Below, piece by piece: positions 29,153 to 37,815 of a stretch of DNA of 64,000 nt. The position numbers and the translations under genes are program-made. The DNA lies in the NCBI RefSeq assembly GCF_024790395.1, contig NZ_JAJISC010000004.1:124001-188000 (forward strand), in the 5' to 3' direction. Within the stretch, counting starts at the first letter, position 1. Each line of letters begins with the position of its first letter. The stretch comes from Halomonas dongshanensis (lineage in GTDB: Bacteria > Pseudomonadota > Gammaproteobacteria > Pseudomonadales > Halomonadaceae). The notes below the pieces were generated by a model that saw nothing but the letters and a program-made list of their open reading frames with translations, was not told the origin of the DNA and did not search any database.

Positions 29153-30208
29153 TCAGACGGATGAGCGCCTGAGCAGCCAGCGCGCCCAGAAAGGCGCCAC
29201 GATCATCAAGGTGATCATGCGCAGCAGGTGGTGAAAGGCGACGAAAACGGGGTCGATGTCCAGGGCAATGGCGACGATGGCCATTTCCCCCACCCCGCCC
29301 GGCGCCAGCGCCAAAAGCGCCACATCGCGCCCCACCCCCAGCGCCTGATGAATCAGCTCGGCGAAGAGCGCAAGTGTTGCCAGAGCCAACAGCGTGGCGA
29401 TGCCCGCCTGCCAGAGGTAGCGCCCGAACAGCCGCCGCGTCATGCCCTGAAAGCGCGCGCCGATGGCGCTACCCAGCACCCAGAGCATCACGTTCATACC
29501 CCAGTCGGGCAGGTGCAGGCTGGCGATATCGAATCCGGAGAGCACCGCAGCGAACAGCAGCGGCGCCAGCAGCGGCGCGCTGGGTAAGCGCAGCCAGCGC
29601 CCCAAAGGCAGAAGGAAGACTACGGTGAGCAGCATCCACAGATGGCTGACCTCGCGCACCGCCCCCGCCGCATCGGCGTCGCTGCCGCGATAAATCCAGA
29701 ACAGCGGCGGCAGCAGAAGAATGACCAGAATCACGCGCAGCGACTGAGAAACGGCGATGCGCCTGGGGTCGCCCCCGCACTTTTCGCCCAGCAGGATCAT
29801 CGCGGTCATCGCCCCGGGGGCTGCGCTGAACCAAGCGCTAACCGGATCGAAACCGCAGCGCCGATACCAGTACGAGGCCACGGCGGTGGAGGCCGCCACG
29901 CCAAGCAGCAACAGCGCCGCCGAGACAGGCCAGTCGAACACTCGCTCGGCCAACTGCGGCGTCACCTGGCTACCCAGCACGAGGCCCATGACGGCGAGAA
30001 AGACGTTGCGTAGCGGCTCGGGGATGCCCACGCGTGCACCACGAGAGGAAGCGATCAAGTTCGCCACCAGCGGCCCCAGCATCCACGCTAGGGGAAGGTG
30101 GAGCAGCGTAAACACCCCGCCCCCCAGCGCCCCCAGCCCAAGCGTCAAGGCCACGCGTTTGAGACGCCCGACCTGGAACAACGATAGTTTGACGTTGACG
30201 CCTTTCAC
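29153..30208 (-). CDS. AbrB-family integral membrane protein
   Basis: About 351 residues with some ten hydrophobic segments in two repeated halves, each with a Gly/Pro-rich motif (SAAPGAMTAMILLGE, LAPGGVGEMAIVAIAL). This matches the AbrB membrane family (PF05145), a putative transporter unrelated to the AbrB DNA-binding protein despite the name. I chose GTG at 30206-30208, which has GGGAG five bases upstream; the frame has an ATG at 30244 and extends to 30259 but with poor ribosome sites. Confidence 0.82.
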   Translation of the reverse strand: MKGVNVKLSLFQVGRLKRVALTLGLGALGGGVFTLLHLPLAWMLGPLVANLIASSRGARVGIPEPLRNVFLAVMGLVLGSQVTPQLAERVFDWPVSAALLLLGVAASTAVASYWYRRCGFDPVSAWFSAAPGAMTAMILLGEKCGGDPRRIAVSQSLRVILVILLLPPLFWIYRGSDADAAGAVREVSHLWMLLTVVFLLPLGRWLRLPSAPLLAPLLFAAVLSGFDIASLHLPDWGMNVMLWVLGSAIGARFQGMTRRLFGRYLWQAGIATLLALATLALFAELIHQALGVGRDVALLALAPGGVGEMAIVAIALDIDPVFVAFHHLLRMITLMIVAPFWARWLLRRSSV

Positions 30209-30335
30209 ACCTGCTCCCTGCCCACCGTTGATGGCCGCTAGCATACCACAGCGAGCCAACCGGCTTGGCGAAAGCAGGCCGTGGCCTGAATAGATGGGAT
30301 AAGTGAGCGCTAAGGGCTAATGCTAGCGTCTCGGT

Positions 30336-31196
30336 CTAGCGCTCGTCTTCGCCGTCATCGTGCAGCCGGGCCTGGCGCTCGGCCTCCTCCGCCTTGACGT
30401 CGTCGATCACAGCCATCAGGTCATCGACGTCGGCCTGGTGCGTATCTTCGGCCCACTCGCCGCTCAAGCGGCTATCCGGGTGAAGCTGACCGGCTTGGTA
30501 GAGCGCCCACATCTCGGCGGCGTAGCGCGTGACAAGAAGCTCCGGCGCGAAGCGGCCGAAGTAGGCGCGCATGTTGTTGACGTCGCGCGCGAGCATGGCC
30601 TGGGCGCTGTTGTTGCCCGCCGCATCCACCGCCTGGGGCAGATCGATGATGACCGGGCCGTCGCTTGCGGCGAGCACGTTGAACTCGGAAAGATCGCCAT
30701 GGATGAGCCCAGCACAGAGCATGCGCACCACGTCCTGAATCACCTTGGCGTGGTAGCGCAGCGCCACCTCAGGGGTTAGCTCGACGTCATCGAGGCGTGG
30801 GGCAACGTCGCCCTCCTCGTCGCAGATCATCTCCATCAGCAGCACGCCATCGACGAAGCCGTAGGGCTTGGGCACGCGCACGCCAGCGCCGTCGCAGCGG
30901 TAGAGCGCGTCCACCTCGGCGCTCAACCACGCCTGCTCCTGCTCGCGCTGGCCGTACTTGGTCTTCTTCGACATCGCCCGGGCCCGGCGGCTGTTGCGCT
31001 CCTTGCGCCCCTCCTGGTACTGCGCCGCCTGCTTGAAGCTGCGCTGTTTGGCCTCCTTGAACACCTTGGCGCAGCGCAGCTCTTCACCGCAGCGTACGAC
31101 GAAGACCTGCGCCTCCTTGCCGCTCATCAGTTGCATCACCACCTCGTCGATCAAACCGTCGTCGATCAGAGGTTGCAGTCGCTTGGGTATCTTCAT
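30336..31196 (-). CDS. RIO1-type serine protein kinase
   Basis: 286 residues. The RIO kinase fold shows a P-loop region GKEAQVFVVRCG, lysine in RCAKVFKE, catalytic loop LIHGDLSEFNVL and metal-binding VIIDLPQAVD. Bacterial RIO1 proteins are found in pseudomonads and halomonads; their targets are unclear. It is 32 bp after the dbpA stop on the same strand, so it may share the helicase transcript, which would suit the ribosome-related role of eukaryotic RIO kinases (inference). Confidence 0.9.
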   Translation of the reverse strand: MKIPKRLQPLIDDGLIDEVVMQLMSGKEAQVFVVRCGEELRCAKVFKEAKQRSFKQAAQYQEGRKERNSRRARAMSKKTKYGQREQEQAWLSAEVDALYRCDGAGVRVPKPYGFVDGVLLMEMICDEEGDVAPRLDDVELTPEVALRYHAKVIQDVVRMLCAGLIHGDLSEFNVLAASDGPVIIDLPQAVDAAGNNSAQAMLARDVNNMRAYFGRFAPELLVTRYAAEMWALYQAGQLHPDSRLSGEWAEDTHQADVDDLMAVIDDVKAEEAERQARLHDDGEDER

Positions 31197-31228
31197 GCCG
31201 CTTGATTGGCTCCTGTGATGAGCGTGAC

Positions 31229-32629
31229 TCAGTGACGTACGTGGCGCACGCGGAAGTGGCGCCCCTTGAGCTTGTCCTGTTCGAGCTTGCCGATGGCGCA
31301 GCGCACCGCCTCGCGGTTGACGGCCACGTAGCTCGAACGCGCCAGGATCTTGATCGCTCCTACTTCATCGCCGGCAAGCCCCCCGGGGCTGGTCAGCGCA
31401 CCCAGAATATCCCCCGGGCGCAGCTTGTCCTTCTTGCCGCCGCCTATCTGCAGCGTCGCCATGGGCGGAGCGAAGGGCGTGGCCTCCCCGGCATTCGGCA
31501 GCGCGCTCATGCTGGGCAGCGGCTCGCCGTCGGCGACGAAGCGCTCCAGCCGGTGGCGCTCGCCATCGCCCACCAGCGTATGGGCGACGCCGCTGGCCCC
31601 GCCGCGGCCGGTGCGCCCGACGCGGTGAACGTGCACATCAGGGTCACTCGCTAGGCGATAGTTGAAGACGCAGTCGAGCTCGGCGATATCGAGCCCGCGA
31701 GCGGCCACGTCGGTTGCGACCAGAATCGAGGCGCTGCGCTGGGAAAAGAGTATCAGCCGCCGCTCGCGGTCGGGTTGCTCCAGATCACCGTGGATCGCCA
31801 GGGCACCGAAGCCGTTGGCGGCCAGCCCGTCGGCCAGCGACTGGGTTTCGCGCTTGGTGTTACAGAAAATCAGGCTACGCTCCGGGCGGTGATGAAGCAG
31901 CAGTTGGCGTAGTGCTGCGTAACGCGCACGGTCATCGCCCACGGCGTAGAAGCGCTGGTCGATGGTATCGGCGGCGTGGCGCTCGGCAACGCGAACGACG
32001 ACCGGGTTGCGCACCACATCGAGCCCCTGAGAAAGTTGCGCATCGTCTCCCTCGTCAAGCCCGGCAAAGGTAGCGCTGAACAACAGCGTTTGGCGCGAGG
32101 CGGGCGTGGCCGCGACAATGGCGTCGATCTCGGCTTGAAAGCCCATATCGAGCATGCGGTCGGCTTCGTCGAGCACCAGCATGCGCAGCGTATCGATAGT
32201 AAGCGAGCCTTTACGCAGGTGCTCGTCGATGCGCCCCGGCGTTCCCACCACGATATTGGCGCCGTGGGCAAGCGATGCCAGCTGCGGCCCCATGGGCTGG
32301 CCGCCGCACAGGGTGAGCACTTTGACGTTGGCAAGCCCCCGCGCCAGGCGGCGCAGCTCATCGGCCACCTGCTCGGCAAGCTCCCGCGTAGGGCACAGCA
32401 CCAGGCGTTCGACGCGAAAGGCGCTCGCATCGAGCCCGGCCAGCAGCGCCAGGCCAAACGCCGCCGTCTTGCCCGAGCCGGTCTTGGCCAGGGCCAGCAC
32501 GTCGCGCCCTTCGAGCATGGGCGGCAGGCTTTCGGCCTGCACCGGCGTCATCTGGTGGTAGCCCAGGGTGTGGAGGTTATCGAGCAGCTCCACTGGCAGG
32601 CGAAGCGAGTCAAAGGCGGTGGCGGTCAA
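31229..32629 (-). CDS. dbpA: ATP-dependent RNA helicase DbpA
   Basis: About 466 residues. DEAD-box core with LAKTGSGKTAAFGL, VLDEADRMLDMGF, FSATF and HRVGRTGRGG. The C-terminal DbpA RNA-binding domain (KLRPGDILGALT ... KGRHFRVR) targets 23S rRNA hairpin 92 in E. coli, so a role in 50S assembly follows. No ATG precedes the helicase core. The TTG at 32627-32629 (TAFDSLRLP, like the E. coli start) is chosen; a GTG at 32672-32674 and a TTG at 32720-32722 are alternatives. Confidence 0.9.
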   Translation of the reverse strand: MTATAFDSLRLPVELLDNLHTLGYHQMTPVQAESLPPMLEGRDVLALAKTGSGKTAAFGLALLAGLDASAFRVERLVLCPTRELAEQVADELRRLARGLANVKVLTLCGGQPMGPQLASLAHGANIVVGTPGRIDEHLRKGSLTIDTLRMLVLDEADRMLDMGFQAEIDAIVAATPASRQTLLFSATFAGLDEGDDAQLSQGLDVVRNPVVVRVAERHAADTIDQRFYAVGDDRARYAALRQLLLHHRPERSLIFCNTKRETQSLADGLAANGFGALAIHGDLEQPDRERRLILFSQRSASILVATDVAARGLDIAELDCVFNYRLASDPDVHVHRVGRTGRGGASGVAHTLVGDGERHRLERFVADGEPLPSMSALPNAGEATPFAPPMATLQIGGGKKDKLRPGDILGALTSPGGLAGDEVGAIKILARSSYVAVNREAVRCAIGKLEQDKLKGRHFRVRHVRH

Positions 32630-32711
32630 CGGCAGCGTCTCGTAGCAGTAGTAAGGGAAAACAATAGCCGCCACCTTACCAGAAAGTGACGGCCGAAGAA
32701 GGCGCCGCGCG

Positions 32712-33179
32712 TCATACCGCAAGTGCCACGAAGCGCCCTTGGGTCAACGCCGCAAGATCACCCGGCGCGAGTTCGATCTCGAGCCCCCGGCGGCCAGCGC
32801 TGACATAAATCGTCGGCAGCGCTTCGGCGCTTTCATCGATGAACAGCGGCAAGCGCTTTTTCTGCCCCAACGGGCTCACGCCGCCCAGCACGTAGCCGGT
32901 CGTGCGCTCAACCACATCGGCGCTGGCCATGGCTGCCTTCTTGGCCCCAGCCGCTTTGGCTACCTGCTTCAACCCCAACTGATGGATCACAGGCACGATC
33001 GCCACGGCCAGCGCCTTGCCCTCGAGCGCAACCACCAGCGTCTTGAACACCCGCTCAGGCGCGACCGCCAGCTTCTCGGCGGCCTCCAGGCCATAGGAGG
33101 GAGCGCCGCTCTCATGAACGTACTCATGAATCTTGAACGTAATCCCCGCCTTTTTGGCGGTATTGATAGCGGGCGTCAT
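32712..33179 (-). CDS. ybaK: Cys-tRNA(Pro) deacylase YbaK/EbsC
   Basis: 155 residues of the INS-like editing domain family. Hydrolyses Cys mischarged on tRNA(Pro). Visible: the conserved Lys in RVFKTLVV, GLKQVAKA, and the phosphate-binding GGVSPLGQKKRLP. I chose the ATG at 33177-33179 (MTPAINTAKKAG) with GAGGATCACC upstream. The next gene on this strand is dbpA, whose coding part begins about 80 bp later. Confidence 0.93.
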   Translation of the reverse strand: MTPAINTAKKAGITFKIHEYVHESGAPSYGLEAAEKLAVAPERVFKTLVVALEGKALAVAIVPVIHQLGLKQVAKAAGAKKAAMASADVVERTTGYVLGGVSPLGQKKRLPLFIDESAEALPTIYVSAGRRGLEIELAPGDLAALTQGRFVALAV

Positions 33180-33279
33180 GGTGATCCTCAACGGCTGGTC
33201 GGCGCTCGAGCGAGTGCTAGACTTCTTAGGGTAGGCATTGCATTTAACTTAGAGGCAATAGGATAACGGAGGATCCACC

Positions 33280-33465
33280 ATGCCAGCAAAATCAAAAGCC
33301 CAGCAAAAAGCCGCAGGCGCGGCCCTTTCCGCTAAACGCGGCGACACCAAACCCAGCGAACTGGTCGGCGCATCGAAAGAGATGTACGACTCGATGAACG
33401 AACAAGAGCTCGAAGATTTCGCCAGCACCAAACGCAAGGGTAAGCCTGAGAAGAAAGGTGATTGA
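33280..33465 (+). CDS. DUF3008 family small basic protein
   Basis: 61 residues, very Lys/Ala-rich: MPAKSKAQQKAAGAALSAKR onward, then SKEMYDSMNEQELEDFASTKRKGKPE. This is a common small protein of unknown role in proteobacteria, possibly nucleic-acid binding. GGAGGATCCACC gives a very strong ribosome site, so it is likely well expressed. Its stop is followed in the same frame by an orphan coding fragment. Confidence 0.85.
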   Translation: MPAKSKAQQKAAGAALSAKRGDTKPSELVGASKEMYDSMNEQELEDFASTKRKGKPEKKGD

Positions 33466-33932
33466 AGAAGGCGCCTTAAGTCAGGATTCACTTCCATCGC
33501 TCGGGAGCTGGGTGCAGCGGCCCGCCAGCTCAGCGGTGCAGGCGGTGGCGCAAGCGTCAGCCCTACCGTTACGCCTACGGTCAACGCGGCTCAAAGCGAT
33601 CAACACCACGGCATATCGGCGCCTCTCGATGCGAGCGCGCAACGCGACGCAAACATCGCCGAAGCGGCGACCGATGAGGAGCCCGTAAGCGACAGTGAGC
33701 AACCCGACAATCAGGAGCAGGCGCGCAAGGGTACGCTCGACTCATCGAATGTATTAGCGCTGCCGCCCTCTCTGGCGCCGCCAGGCGCCGAGCGCACCTC
33801 AGATATCAGCGCCAGCGAACACGCGCTCTACTCGACCCTGGGCCAGCTGCTGCCGACCTCGAAAGCCAATGTCGCCACGGCCTCGAGCAGCCAAAAACTA
33901 GTGAGGTATTGGCTGCAACTTTCAATATGTCG
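33466..33932 (+). pseudogene. Headless and tailless gene fragment at the island edge
   Basis: The frame in phase with 33484 is open from the DUF3008 stop through to 33984 and has the G/C-rich third positions of a real gene up to about 33900. It reads IARELGAAARQLSGAGG, then a Ser/Ala/Asp/Gln-rich stretch, then ALYSTLGQLLPTSKANV. It has no ATG, GTG or TTG at its beginning and no natural end. It seems to be an interior piece of a low-complexity protein cut when the adjacent block arrived. I cannot name the family. Confidence 0.55.
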
Positions 33933-34694
33933 TTATGTGCTGCGCGCCGCTCGGACATCCGAAGGCATCAATGCCTTTTTCTGAATATCGAATAAGTCGG
34001 GTGACAGTGAGGTTTCGAGGATCGGGAACATCTTTTCTACAAAATCCATGAGGTGATCGGACGCTTTTTCTGCAGCGGTAGTATCAGCGTCAACAATAGC
34101 TCTCAATACGTCCAGATGGCCATTGATCGTGCTATCGAGATGCGCACCCTCGGGAATAAGTGAATGATATAGCCATCCGATGCGCCGAAAGATGGTGTGT
34201 AGCGGTCGCAACGTTGCCTCAAGAAAGGGTTCTCCACACGCCTGTAAAATGGCGGCGTCGATCTCACGATCAATGAGATTGAATTCCGAAATCGATACGG
34301 CCAAGCGCCTGCTCATCAATACATTGATAAGGTACGTCATGTGCTGGCGATCATTATTGCTCGAGCGCCTACTTGCCAAGGCCACCACGAAACGCTCAAT
34401 ATCACGACGCAATTTGAGAAGCGTCTGCGCACGATGCAAATCTATAGGTGAGACCTGAATGCCCTGTCTTGGCTGAATGATCAAAAGGGTGTCCGTCGAA
34501 AGCCGCGTTACCGCCTGATAGACGGGCATACGGTTGAACCCTGTCAGCTCCTGCAAGTCCTGGATGCGCAAGAAAGTGCCGGGCTTCAGTTTACAGGTGA
34601 CTATCAACTCTTCAATACTTTGATATGCAAGTTCGAGCAAGTTCTTTCCGCTGCGACCATGCGATGAAGGCATCGGACTCTTTTCGTTCGACAT
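33933..34694 (-). CDS. GntR family transcriptional regulator, FCD-like effector domain
   Basis: 253 residues. N-terminal winged helix-turn-helix (about 20-85, with LKPGTFLRIQDLQELTGFNR and PVYQAVTRLS), then an all-helical ligand-binding domain with FNLIDREIDAAIL. Probably regulates the TRAP/dehydrogenase/dehydratase operon encoded upstream on the same strand, with a sugar acid or keto-sugar acid as effector (inference). GAGGA precedes the ATG at 34692-34694. Confidence 0.88.
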   Translation of the reverse strand: MSNEKSPMPSSHGRSGKNLLELAYQSIEELIVTCKLKPGTFLRIQDLQELTGFNRMPVYQAVTRLSTDTLLIIQPRQGIQVSPIDLHRAQTLLKLRRDIERFVVALASRRSSNNDRQHMTYLINVLMSRRLAVSISEFNLIDREIDAAILQACGEPFLEATLRPLHTIFRRIGWLYHSLIPEGAHLDSTINGHLDVLRAIVDADTTAAEKASDHLMDFVEKMFPILETSLSPDLFDIQKKALMPSDVRAARST

Positions 34695-34833
34695 GACAAT
34701 CCTCTTTATTGATTAATCTCTCCTGTGCGACGCTAATAAAATTTCCCGCCACGATACGCTTTGTCATGTCAACCAGACTACCACCTCTCGACCGCATGCG
34801 AATCGCTCGCCTCTTGCGAGGCGAAGCGTGATG

Positions 34834-36114
34834 CTAGTTAAAAAAGGATATAGGTAGTAGCGAAAGAGAGGGTACGAACGTGATGATTAGCAGCGCCAAA
34901 ATCATGACGATAACAAATGGCACGACTCCATGAATTACGGTTCCCAGCGACGTATTACCGATCCGGGCGGCGACAAACAGGTTGATACCAAGCGGTGGCG
35001 TAATGAAACCGATGGCGAGACTGACGACCATGATAACGCCGAAATGAACCGGATCGATACCAACCGCCGTCACTACAGGATAGAGAATTGGCGCCAATAC
35101 CAGAATGGCTGGGGTCGTATCCATGACACAGCCAATCAGCAACAGCAGCACGAGGATGAGTAGAAGCAGTGCAAAGGGTTCCAGCGACAGTTGAAGCATC
35201 AGGTCAGCGATCGTCGAAGGAATACGTTCAATGGTGAGGATACGGGCGAAGGTAGACGCGCATCCAAGAATCACCATCACGGTGCCTGTCGTCGCACAGG
35301 AGCGCGCAATCGTTTTGAAGATGTCCCGCGGTTTCAACTCTCGATGAATAACGACACCGCAGATAAAGGCATAGACTGCTGCCACGGCCGCCGCCTCAGT
35401 CGGGGTGAAAACACCGGCATAGATTCCTCCCAGGATAATGACCGGATTGAGAAGCGCCCACTTGGCCTCCCATATAAGGGCCAGTGTATGGGGGCCATTG
35501 AATCGGCCATCACTGCCTTTCCAACCCATTTTCCGCGAGTAGAAATAAGCATAAATAATCAGCAAAAAGCCTATCAATAGCCCTGGTAAAATCCCACCCA
35601 GGAACATATTGGTTATTGAGGTTCCGGTGGTGACTCCATAAAGCACCATCGGAATCGACGGTGGGATGATGACCCCAATACTGCCCGCCGCTGCCACCAG
35701 TCCCAGAATGAACGATTTAGAGTAACCTGCCTGGAGCATGGTGGGAATAACCATTGATCCAACCGCCGCTACCGTAGCCGGCCCGGAACCCGACACAGCT
35801 GCAAAGAACATGCAGACCACTACAGTGACGATAGCCAAGCCACCGGTAACACGACCGAAAAACGCATTGGCAACGGCTAAAATTCTTCGAGATACCCCTC
35901 CGGCCCCCATGAGGTCGCCCGCCAGAATGAACAGCGGAATCGCCATGATGGGGAAGCTATCCGTGGCAGTCACGAGCGTCTGCGCAACGTAGAGGTCCGA
36001 CAGCATGCCAAAGGATAGAATCGTGACCACGCAGGCCAAGCCGATTGCGATTCCGACCGGCACATTGAGAATCAAGAATACTACAAGACTCGAGAAGAGA
36101 ACGCCGGCGGTCAT
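34834..36114 (-). CDS. TRAP transporter large permease (DctM)
   Basis: 426 residues with about 12 hydrophobic segments; typical TRAP-T signatures include FPIMAIPLFILAGDLMGAGG, GSGPATVAAVGSMVIP and FITPPLGINLFVA. Forms the sodium-coupled channel together with the small permease. Start MTAGVLFSSLVVFLIL at 36112-36114 overlaps the DctQ stop by 4 bp (ATGA). The frame is open further upstream but that part lies over dctQ. Confidence 0.93.
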   Translation of the reverse strand: MTAGVLFSSLVVFLILNVPVGIAIGLACVVTILSFGMLSDLYVAQTLVTATDSFPIMAIPLFILAGDLMGAGGVSRRILAVANAFFGRVTGGLAIVTVVVCMFFAAVSGSGPATVAAVGSMVIPTMLQAGYSKSFILGLVAAAGSIGVIIPPSIPMVLYGVTTGTSITNMFLGGILPGLLIGFLLIIYAYFYSRKMGWKGSDGRFNGPHTLALIWEAKWALLNPVIILGGIYAGVFTPTEAAAVAAVYAFICGVVIHRELKPRDIFKTIARSCATTGTVMVILGCASTFARILTIERIPSTIADLMLQLSLEPFALLLLILVLLLLIGCVMDTTPAILVLAPILYPVVTAVGIDPVHFGVIMVVSLAIGFITPPLGINLFVAARIGNTSLGTVIHGVVPFVIVMILALLIITFVPSLSLLPISFFN

Positions 36115-36611
36115 ATCAGATCTCCCCCTTTTTGCGCTACACCGGGATTCCTGAGTCGCCAGAGTATGGTTTGGATCTGGCGTATTGCCGTAATAGTGAA
36201 CCCCACGAAGGGAGCGGCGTAGACGATCCACATGGGTAGATTAATTGCAGGAGAGGTTTGGCCCAGCAGCATCTGACGCTCAATCACTGACCAGCTGGTC
36301 CACACCACGTAGAGCGCGAAGGCCAGAAAAAGAAGATCGCCTACTATCACGATCGCCGGACGCAGCAGACGAGGAAATAGATCCAGCGCGGCATCGATTT
36401 TGATATGACGCATCTCGCGCGCACCATAGCTGATGCCCAGATAGATAAGCCAGATGAACAGGTAACGGGCGATTTCTTCGGACCAGGATAATGATGCGCC
36501 GACGACATAGCGCATGAATACCTGCACCGCGAGCAGGACGGTCATGGCCGACATCAACACGACACAGACAGATATCTCTGCGTACTCATCAAACCATTTC
36601 ATGACTTTCAT
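36111..36611 (-). CDS. TRAP transporter small permease (DctQ)
   Basis: 166 residues with four membrane helices; SLSWSEEIARYLFIWLIYLG is the DctQ signature. Start is the ATG at 36609-36611 with GGAGAG about 8 nt upstream. It overlaps dctM by 4 bp and lies about 124 bp after dctP, with a strong hairpin in that gap. Confidence 0.92.
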   Translation of the reverse strand: MKVMKWFDEYAEISVCVVLMSAMTVLLAVQVFMRYVVGASLSWSEEIARYLFIWLIYLGISYGAREMRHIKIDAALDLFPRLLRPAIVIVGDLLFLAFALYVVWTSWSVIERQMLLGQTSPAINLPMWIVYAAPFVGFTITAIRQIQTILWRLRNPGVAQKGGDLI

Positions 36612-36700
36612 GGGTGCTCTCCGGCTTAAAACAGACCGAAAGTATGTAAAAGTGATGGACTTCAGACGGCCCGCACGACCGCTGAAGCGCACCGAAACTC

Positions 36701-36730
36701 AGGGCGCCATTGCTTTCGCAATGGCGCCCT
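36701..36730 (-). other. Intercistronic hairpin between dctP and dctQ
   Basis: AGGGCGCCATTGC and GCAATGGCGCCCT make a perfect 13-bp stem with a 4-nt loop, 5 bp after the dctP stop. No T-run follows in the minus direction. Such stems after binding-protein genes usually stabilise the upstream mRNA, raising binding protein over permease. Confidence 0.7.
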
Positions 36731-36735
36731 CTTAC

Positions 36736-37722
36736 TCAATTGTTAAGCAGCTGCTCAAGATATTCAGGATGATCCATCATGGAACCCACCATCGAGTAGA
36801 TGTCGGCATCCAGCATGGCCTGTTGCCATAGCGCTTTCTGCTCTGGGGTAAGCTCGGTTACGGTTACCCCAGACTGCTCGGAAAAACGCTCGACGACCTC
36901 GGCTTCCAACGCTTGAGAACGCTCACGTTGAAAGGCGGTGGCAGCCTCGACAGCTTCATGAATGGCCTGTTGCTGAGACTCATCCAAAGCGTTGTAGCGC
37001 TCCAGGTTCATAAACACGACGAACGGGGTATAGACGTGCTGAGTTAACGAGACATAGTCCTGAACTTCAAGAAAACGGTTGCTATCGATGACCGAGAGCG
37101 GGTTCTCCTGAGAATCTACCGTGCCCTGCTGCAGAGCGGTGAAGAGTTCCGAGAACGCCATAGGAGTAGGGTTCGCGCCCAACGCACGCCAAGCAGCCAA
37201 ATGCACCTGGTTCTCCATGGTGCGCACTTTCATACCCGCAAGATCTGAGGGCTCAGCTACTTCATGACCGTTACCGGTATAGTTACGAAAACCGTTTTCC
37301 CAGAACGCCAACCCCTTCAACCCCTTACTTTCCAATGAGTCGAGTATCTGCTGACCGACCTCGCCATCCAACGTCGCATAGGCTTGCTCGGATGAGAGAA
37401 ACAGGAAGGGCGCATCGAACAAGTAAAAGTCAGGTACGAGATTGGCGAGCGGGCTGGTCGAGGCAATACCGATATCGATATCGCCGAAGATCGTGCTTTC
37501 CAAAACGACCCGGTCATCCCCTAACTGGTTGTCAGGAAAGAGGCTGATTTCCAGCTCGCTATTGGTTTTCTCTTCGACCAATCGCTTGAACTCAATACCG
37601 GCTTCCTTGGCAGATTCGGCCACGACATTGGCCAAGCGCAGGGTATCGGCCTGAGCCAAGGCCGGTGTGGCTATTAGAATGGCGGCGGCAAGCGTATTCT
37701 TGAGTTTGGCGTACTTGGACAT
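36736..37722 (-). CDS. TRAP transporter substrate-binding protein (DctP)
   Basis: 328 residues with a signal peptide (AAAILIATPALAQA) and the DctP fold. The conserved Arg that binds the substrate carboxylate is in GMKVRTMENQVH. The neighbouring enzymes suggest L-idonate, gluconate or a related hexonate as ligand (inference). AAGGA precedes the ATG at 37720-37722. Confidence 0.92.
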   Translation of the reverse strand: MSKYAKLKNTLAAAILIATPALAQADTLRLANVVAESAKEAGIEFKRLVEEKTNSELEISLFPDNQLGDDRVVLESTIFGDIDIGIASTSPLANLVPDFYLFDAPFLFLSSEQAYATLDGEVGQQILDSLESKGLKGLAFWENGFRNYTGNGHEVAEPSDLAGMKVRTMENQVHLAAWRALGANPTPMAFSELFTALQQGTVDSQENPLSVIDSNRFLEVQDYVSLTQHVYTPFVVFMNLERYNALDESQQQAIHEAVEAATAFQRERSQALEAEVVERFSEQSGVTVTELTPEQKALWQQAMLDADIYSMVGSMMDHPEYLEQLLNN

Positions 37723-37815
37723 GGTTATTTTCCTTGTTGGTGATGGCTTCTGCCAGGCACACTTGAGTCGTCTTCAATAGGCGTTTTACTTCAATTGGAG
37801 CGGCTGAAGACGGGT

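Noticed and set aside
29153..30208. AbrB DNA-binding transition-state regulator
   Set aside because: The protein is an integral membrane protein with about ten helices; the shared name is historical only.
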